Position numbers and translations under genes: made by a program
Part shown: positions 59,178 through 64,000 of the stretch, piece after piece
Position numbering within the stretch: the stretch's first letter is position 1
Layout: every line of letters begins with the position of its first letter
The notes under the pieces: generated by a model
The model's database searches: none
What the model saw: the letters and a program-made list of their open reading frames with translations, nothing else
Told to the model about the DNA's origin: nothing
Source of the DNA: Streptomyces bicolor
GTDB lineage: Bacteria; Actinomycetota; Actinomycetes; Streptomycetales; Streptomycetaceae
DNA: 64,000 bases
Assembly: GCF_000719285.1 (NCBI RefSeq)
Contig: NZ_JOFS01000022.1
Location: 54,715 to 118,714 of the forward strand
Direction of reading: 5' to 3'

Positions 59178-61421
59178 GTGAAACGACGCAGAACCATCCT
59201 GTTGTCCCTGACGGCCCTGCTGGCGGCCGGACTCACCGCATTCCCGGCCGCATCGGCCGGCGCCGAGGAGGTCGAGCAGCTCAAGAACGGGACGTTCGAC
59301 ACCACGACCGAGCCGTGGTGGGCGACCAGCAACGTCACCGCGGGTCTGTCCGACGGGCGGCTGTGCGCCGACGTTCCCGGCGGTACCACCAACCGCTGGG
59401 ACGCCGCCGTCGGCCAGAACGACATCACGCTGGTGAAGGGGGAGTCGTACCGCTTCTCCTTCACCGCCAACGCCTCGCCCGAGGCGCATGTCGTGCGGGC
59501 GATCGTCGGCCAGTCGGCGGCGCCGTACGACACCTGGTTCGAGGTGACGCCGGAGCTGAGCGTCTCCGGGAACTCGTACGCGTACACCTTCACCTCGCCC
59601 GTCGACACCCCGCAGGGCCAGGTCGCCTTCCAACTCGGCGGCAGCACCGACCCGTGGCGCTTCTGCATGGACAACGCCTCGCTGCTGGGCGGAGTGCCAC
59701 CCGAGGTGTACGAACCCGACACCGGGCCACGGGTGCGGGTGAACCAGGTCGCCTATGTGCCCGCCGGACCGAAGAAGGCCACGCTGGTCACCGACGCCAC
59801 CGAGCGGCTGCCCTGGCAGCTGAAGAGCGCTGACGGTGCTGTGGTCGCGCGGGGCTGGACGGTGCCGCGCGGCACCGACGCCTCCTCCGCGCAGAACGTC
59901 CACTCCATCGATTTCGGCGCCTACCGCAAGCAGGGCAAAAACCTCACACTGGTCGCCGACGGGGAGGCGAGCCGCCCCTTCGACATCGGCACGGCCGCCT
60001 ACGAGCGGCTGCGGCTCGACGCCGTGAAGTACTACTACACACAGCGCAGCGGCATCGCGATCCGCGACGACCTGCGCCCGGGCTACGCCCGCCCCGCCGG
60101 ACACGTCGACGTCGCGCCCAACCAGGGCGACGGAGCGGTGCCCTGCCAGCCGGGAGTGTGCGACTACAGGCTGGACGTCACCGGGGGCTGGTACGACGCG
60201 GGCGACCACGGCAAGTACGTCGTCAACGGCGGCATCTCCGTGTGGGAGCTGCTGAGCACGTACGAACGCGAACTGCTCGCCCGCACCGGGGAGTCGGAGA
60301 AGCTCGGCGACGGCACGCTCGCCATCCCGGAGAGCGGCAACAAAGTGCCGGACATCCTGGACGAGGTCCGCTGGGAGCTGGACTTCCTGCTGAAGATGCA
60401 GGTGCCCACGGGGCAGCCGCTGGCCGGCATGGCCCACCACAAGATCCACGACGAGCAGTGGACGGGCCTGCCGCTGATGCCGCACGACGACCCGCAGAAG
60501 CGCGAACTGCACCCGCCGTCCACCGCGGCGACCCTGAATCTGGCGGCGACGGCCGCGCAGGCGGCGCGCCTGTACAAGCCGTACGACAAGGAGTTCGCGG
60601 CGAAGACTCTGGCGGCCGCCCGCAAGGCGTGGTCGGCGGCACTCGCGCACCCCGACCGGTACGCCTCCGAGAGCGACGGCGTCGGCGGCGGCGCGTACGC
60701 CGACAACAACGTCACCGACGAGTTCTACTGGGCGGCCGCCGAGCTGTATCTCAGCACCGGTGAAAAGGAGTTCTCGGACCACGTCCTCAACTCCCCGGTC
60801 CATACGGCCGACATCTTCGGTCCGCTCGGCTACGACTGGGCCAGGACGGCGGCGGCCGCCCGGCTGGACCTCGCCACCGTGCCGAGCAAGCTGCCCGGCC
60901 GGGACAAGGTGCGCCAGTCGGTCGTCAAGGGCGCGGACCGCTACCTGGCCACGCTGAAGGCACAGCCGTACGGGATGCCGTACGCCCCCGAGGGCAACCT
61001 CTACGACTGGGGCTCCAACCACCAGGTCCTGCACAACGCCGTCGTCATCGCCACGGCGTACGACATCACGGGTGCCTCCAAGTACCGTGACGCGGCCGTG
61101 CAGAGCATGGACTACCTCTTCGGCCGCAACGCGCTGAACATCTCGTACGTGACCGGCTACGGCGAGGTCAACTCCCAGAACCAGCACGCCCGTTGGTACG
61201 CCCACCAGCTCGATCCGAACCAGCCGAACCCGCCGGCCGGCACGCTCGCCGGCGGGCCGAACTCGAGCATCCAGGACCCCTACGCACAGAGCAAACTCCA
61301 GGGATGCGTCGGTCAGTTCTGCTACATCGACGACATCCAGTCCTGGTCGACGAACGAGCACACGATCAACTGGAACTCGGCCCTGGCCCGGATGGCCTCC
61401 TTCGTGGCCGGCCAGGGATGA
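59178..61421 (+). CDS. Secreted GH9 endoglucanase (cellulase) with CBM4_9 and Ig-like domains
   Basis: The protein has 747 residues, starting at GTG seven bases after GAGGAG. A signal peptide ([20 protein letters not shown]) is followed by a CBM4_9 carbohydrate-binding module (about 34-170), an N-terminal Ig-like CelD_N domain (about 180-265) and the GH9 catalytic domain (275-740). The metal/catalytic base motif YDAGD is at residues 339-343, the catalytic-acid block [11 protein letters not shown] has Glu727, and the SNHQVLHN and NISYVTGYG regions fit the family. It cleaves cellulose and related beta-1,4-glucans outside the cell. A perfect CebR box controls it. Confidence 0.92.
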   Translation: MKRRRTILLSLTALLAAGLTAFPAASAGAEEVEQLKNGTFDTTTEPWWATSNVTAGLSDGRLCADVPGGTTNRWDAAVGQNDITLVKGESYRFSFTANASPEAHVVRAIVGQSAAPYDTWFEVTPELSVSGNSYAYTFTSPVDTPQGQVAFQLGGSTDPWRFCMDNASLLGGVPPEVYEPDTGPRVRVNQVAYVPAGPKKATLVTDATERLPWQLKSADGAVVARGWTVPRGTDASSAQNVHSIDFGAYRKQGKNLTLVADGEASRPFDIGTAAYERLRLDAVKYYYTQRSGIAIRDDLRPGYARPAGHVDVAPNQGDGAVPCQPGVCDYRLDVTGGWYDAGDHGKYVVNGGISVWELLSTYERELLARTGESEKLGDGTLAIPESGNKVPDILDEVRWELDFLLKMQVPTGQPLAGMAHHKIHDEQWTGLPLMPHDDPQKRELHPPSTAATLNLAATAAQAARLYKPYDKEFAAKTLAAARKAWSAALAHPDRYASESDGVGGGAYADNNVTDEFYWAAAELYLSTGEKEFSDHVLNSPVHTADIFGPLGYDWARTAAAARLDLATVPSKLPGRDKVRQSVVKGADRYLATLKAQPYGMPYAPEGNLYDWGSNHQVLHNAVVIATAYDITGASKYRDAAVQSMDYLFGRNALNISYVTGYGEVNSQNQHARWYAHQLDPNQPNPPAGTLAGGPNSSIQDPYAQSKLQGCVGQFCYIDDIQSWSTNEHTINWNSALARMASFVAGQG

Positions 61422-61440
61422 CGGCCGGCTGAGAAGGGAC

Positions 61441-61479
61441 GGGAGGCCCGCTGCCGACGGGTGCGGCAGCGGGCCTCCC
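61441..61479. terminator. Strong bidirectional terminator after the GH9 gene
   Basis: GGGAGGCCCGCTGCC, nine bases, GGCAGCGGGCCTCCC: a perfect 15-bp stem between the convergent GH9 and secreted-protein genes, 20 bases after the GH9 stop and 13 before the other stop. Confidence 0.8.
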
Positions 61480-61491
61480 CTGTGCCGGGCG

Positions 61492-62280
61492 CTACCGGGT
61501 GATGTTCTTGACCGGGAGGTCCTTGCTCGCCCCCGCTATGTAGTAGTCCTTGGGCGCGGAGAAGATCACGAACTCGTTGTCGTAGTTCCGGATCTCGGCG
61601 CGGACGGTGAAGTCGCCGCGGGCGTCGGTGGTGGTCTGTGCGTTGTAGGCGCTCTCGAAGTACGTCCGCAGGAACACCCGGGTGCCCGCGATCGGGCCGT
61701 GCCCGGCGGGCCAGGCGATTCTGCCCTTGACGACGAGGGTGTCGCCCACGCGCACCTTGGTCTTGTTGACCCGGTAGGTGATGGCGCTGGTGACCGGCTT
61801 CACCTTGACCGTGGTGTCGGCGAAGGCCATGTGGAAGTCGGTGGGGTCGGTGTCGTAGACGGCCCGGAACATCACCCGGTGGCGCGGGAAGAGGTAGGGG
61901 CTGGGTTTGGCGTCCACGCGGTCCGCGGGGACGTCCTCCAGGGTGAAGTGGCCCTCGTCGTCCGTGTGGACGGTGCCCAGGTCGCGGGTCTCCCACTCGG
62001 TCGGGTCGATGGGGTCTCCCCACGGGTTCCAGGTGTCGAACAGCACCGATTCCTCGAGCCGGACCGGTGCGTGGGTGACGGGAGTGCCGTCGGCGCGGGT
62101 GAGGGTGCCGGTCAGGTCGACCGTGCGGTTGGTGTAGTCGGTGGTGGCGGTGCTGCTGGTGAGGGTCACCCGGTAGTCGTCGCCGTCCGCCGCGTGGGCG
62201 GGCGGCACGAGGATCGCGGTGGCGGCCAGGGCGAGAGCGGTGACGGCGGTCGGTCGGGCGGCCGTTGAGCGCATGTACAC
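61492..62280 (-). CDS. Secreted hypothetical protein with Ig-like/carboxypeptidase-regulatory-like repeats
   Basis: The protein has about 262 residues. A Sec signal (AVTALALAATAILV, cleavage near AHA) is followed by two strand-rich units, each with the pattern of Ig-like or carboxypeptidase-regulatory-like domains (VDLTGTLTRADGTPVTHAPVRLEE, DDEGHFTLEDVPADRV, then VVKGRIAWPAGHGPIAGTRVFLR, DARGDFTVRAEIRN). Function unknown; cell-surface or extracellular location is likely. GTG 62280 follows GGAG by five bases; an ATG at 62274 is the alternative. Confidence 0.75.
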   Translation of the reverse strand: MYMRSTAARPTAVTALALAATAILVPPAHAADGDDYRVTLTSSTATTDYTNRTVDLTGTLTRADGTPVTHAPVRLEESVLFDTWNPWGDPIDPTEWETRDLGTVHTDDEGHFTLEDVPADRVDAKPSPYLFPRHRVMFRAVYDTDPTDFHMAFADTTVKVKPVTSAITYRVNKTKVRVGDTLVVKGRIAWPAGHGPIAGTRVFLRTYFESAYNAQTTTDARGDFTVRAEIRNYDNEFVIFSAPKDYYIAGASKDLPVKNITR

Positions 62281-62437
62281 GTGAACTCCGTTGGTGGTGT
62301 GAGCTGTTGTCGTCCCCGGAGCACCTTTGGTGTCGGTATGGGGTCTGACAGCGGGACCGCGCCAGGAGTTGTAGGGGGCCGTCGGGTCGAGACGGCCCCG
62401 GTACATGTCGTTCGCCCGATGGTCGCTTCCGGTTCCC

Positions 62438-63910
62438 CTACGGTTCGTGCTCGACGAGCTCGCCGGGCCGCTCGTGGGCGGTCAGCGTATGGAGTTCGGC
62501 CTGGCTCAGTGGTGCGTGCACCTCGACGTACTCTCCGTGCGGAAGCCGCTTGATCACGCCCGTCTCCCGGCCGTGCACCACCCGTTCCTTGTCGCGGAGT
62601 TGCAGGCCAAGGCAGACGCGGCGGGTGACGACGAACACGGCCACCGGGACGAACAGCGTTGCGATGCGGATCGCCCAGGTCACCGTGTTGATCGACAGAT
62701 GGAGGCGGGTGGCCAGGATGTCGTTGCCGCCGCCCGCGAGGAGGATCAGATAGAGGCTGATCCAGGCCGCGCCGATCCCGGTGCGGACGGGGCGGTTGCG
62801 GGGGCGGTCGAGGAGATGGTGCTCGCGCTTGTCGCCGGTGACCCGGGCCTCCAGGAAGGGATACACGCCGATGAAGACCAGCAGGAGCGGGAAGACCACG
62901 ACCGGGATCAGCACCCCGAGGACCAGAGTGTGACCCCACAACGTGATCTCCCAGCCCGGCATGATCCTGACCAGCCCCTCGGCGAAGCCCAGGTACCAGT
63001 CGGGCTGGGCGCCGGTGGAGACCTGGTCGGCGCGGTAAGGGCCGTACGACCAGACAGGGTTGATCGTCGCCACGGCCGCCATCACGGCGAGCGCGCCGAA
63101 GACCAGGAAGAAGAAGCCGCCCGCCTTCGCCAGGTACACCGGCATGAACGGGGCGCCGACGACATTGCGCTCGGTCCGCCCGGGGCCCGCGAACTGGGTG
63201 TGCTTGTGGTACACGACCAGCAGGAGGTGCGCGACGACCAGCGCCGCCATGATGCCGGGGATCACCAGGATGTGCAGCGAGTAGAAGCGGGCCACGATGT
63301 CGTCGCCCGGGAACTCTCCGCCGAACAGGAACATCGACAGATACGTCCCCACGATCGGCACGGAGAGCAGGGCGCCGTTCACGAACCGCAGGCCCGTGCC
63401 CGACAGCAGGTCGTCCGGCAGCGAATAGCCGAACAGGCCCTCGAACATGCCGAGGAACAGCAGAGTCCAGCCGAACAGCCAGTTGATCTCCCGGGGCTTG
63501 CGGAACGACCCCGTGAAGAAGTGCCGCATCATGTGCGTGAGCATCCCGGCGACGAAGACCAGCGCCGACCAGTGGTGCAGCTGCCGCATCAGCAGTCCGC
63601 CCCGAACGTCGAAGCTGATATCGAGCGTGGAGGCGTACGCCTCGGACATGCGGACGCCGTTCAGCGGGAGGTAACTGCCGTGGTACGTCACTTCGTTCAT
63701 CGACGGGTGGAAGAAGAAGGTGAGGTACACGCCCGTGAGGATCAGTACGGCGAAGCTGTACAGGCATATCTCGCCCAGCAGGAAGGACCAGTGGTCCGGG
63801 AACACCTTGCGCAGATACTTCCGGCCCAGGGAGTGGATGCCGAGCCGCCCGTCGAACCAGTCCGCGACCCGCTCGCCCCTGCCGGGCCCGGGCAGTTCCC
63901 GGGTGCTCAT
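62438..63910 (-). CDS. qcrB: Cytochrome b subunit paralogue of the bc1 complex (QcrB-like)
   Basis: The protein has 490 residues with about nine membrane helices. Haem-binding His residues appear in LLMRQLHHWSALVFVAGMLTHMMRHF and YSLHILVIPGIMAALVVAHLLLVVYHKHTQF. The quinol-site region has NPVWSYGPYRADQVSTGAQPDWYLGFAEGLVRIMPGWEI, including the PDWY motif of actinobacterial QcrB. The family passes electrons from menaquinol to the cytochrome c subunit. No Rieske or cytochrome c gene is beside it, so this is a stand-alone paralogue rather than the core qcrCAB copy. The start at 63910 follows AAGGGA. Confidence 0.85.
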   Translation of the reverse strand: MSTRELPGPGRGERVADWFDGRLGIHSLGRKYLRKVFPDHWSFLLGEICLYSFAVLILTGVYLTFFFHPSMNEVTYHGSYLPLNGVRMSEAYASTLDISFDVRGGLLMRQLHHWSALVFVAGMLTHMMRHFFTGSFRKPREINWLFGWTLLFLGMFEGLFGYSLPDDLLSGTGLRFVNGALLSVPIVGTYLSMFLFGGEFPGDDIVARFYSLHILVIPGIMAALVVAHLLLVVYHKHTQFAGPGRTERNVVGAPFMPVYLAKAGGFFFLVFGALAVMAAVATINPVWSYGPYRADQVSTGAQPDWYLGFAEGLVRIMPGWEITLWGHTLVLGVLIPVVVFPLLLVFIGVYPFLEARVTGDKREHHLLDRPRNRPVRTGIGAAWISLYLILLAGGGNDILATRLHLSINTVTWAIRIATLFVPVAVFVVTRRVCLGLQLRDKERVVHGRETGVIKRLPHGEYVEVHAPLSQAELHTLTAHERPGELVEHEP

Positions 63911-64000
63911 TAGAGGACCATCCCTTCTGCAGCCCTGGGTAGGGTTGTGACCTCTCGGTCCCGGTGGGTGCACGGCCAAGGGTGCGAGCCAGGTGATGGC

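Noticed and set aside
1..64000. CRISPR arrays, tRNA/rRNA genes, insertion sequences, integrases or attachment sites
   Set aside because: None seen on reading both strands; the short repeats present are inside genes or are operators.

Overview
The window is a very GC-rich stretch of an actinomycete chromosome, almost certainly Streptomyces or a close relative. Supporting signs are the strong G/C bias at third codon positions, frequent GTG starts, AGGAGG-type ribosome sites and leaderless promoters. Two TTA (bldA-type) codons occur in an otherwise TTA-poor background. The families present are also typical: a conservon, CYP105 and CYP157-like P450s, ROK, GlxA and SpoIIE-family phosphatase genes, and ricin-lectin and GH9/GH16 secreted proteins. 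There is no tRNA, rRNA, CRISPR array, insertion sequence or complete prophage gene. The content looks like conditionally adaptive (chromosome-arm-like) gene sets.

Layout. 0-10 kb: end of a pentapeptide-repeat gene; a stand-alone CYP102-type P450 divergent from a TetR regulator; an iron-box-controlled DUF2470 gene; a Tat-exported lactonase-fold protein; a FUSC-type membrane protein; an erythromycin-esterase-like protein; an FBP zinc-finger protein and a DUF3626 protein sharing a CTAG-rich control region. 10-25 kb: a decayed diflavin-reductase tail, an APH-like kinase, a ROK regulator, two SDR proteins, a PHP protein, topoisomerase IB, a GH16 beta-glucanase with a ricin lectin domain, TauE/SafE, VanZ-like and DUF4230 proteins, a P450 lacking the K-helix Glu, a PRPP synthetase and a STAS protein.

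25-30 kb: a MarR regulator with two matching palindromes facing an aldehyde dehydrogenase/alcohol dehydrogenase operon, then a quinone-oxidoreductase-like protein and a GlxA regulator. 30.6-34.9 kb: a complete conservon, cvnA-cvnB-cvnC-cvnD-cvnE, with overlapping genes. Its P450 lacks the K-helix Arg, and cvnA and cvnE each carry a TTA codon. It ends at a strong hairpin against a convergent 576-residue protein of unknown family. 36.9-45.7 kb: an amidohydrolase and APC transporter under a divergent TetR, small redox and stress proteins, a glutathionyl-hydroquinone reductase, a cation diffusion facilitator, an F420-type reductase and a LysE transporter.

46-64 kb: a CYP105-like P450 with its own 3Fe-4S ferredoxin; a TetR gene with two perfect operators; an aldo/keto reductase; a PhyH dioxygenase divergent from an AraC regulator. 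Next is a membrane protein that fuses sigma-70-like regions, a zinc anti-sigma motif and an extracellular beta-trefoil. The window closes with a DUF4232 lipoprotein, a PAS-GAF-SpoIIE phosphatase, a GH2 pseudogene, a GH9 cellulase behind a perfect CebR box, a secreted hypothetical and a cytochrome b (QcrB) paralogue.

Themes. Four P450s are present and two have non-canonical K-helices. There is plant-polymer utilisation (GH9, GH16, dead GH2). Several TetR, MarR, AraC and ROK regulators sit beside their probable targets, often with readable operators. The points most worth following are the conservon with its odd P450 and unknown neighbour, and the sigma/anti-sigma/lectin fusion protein.
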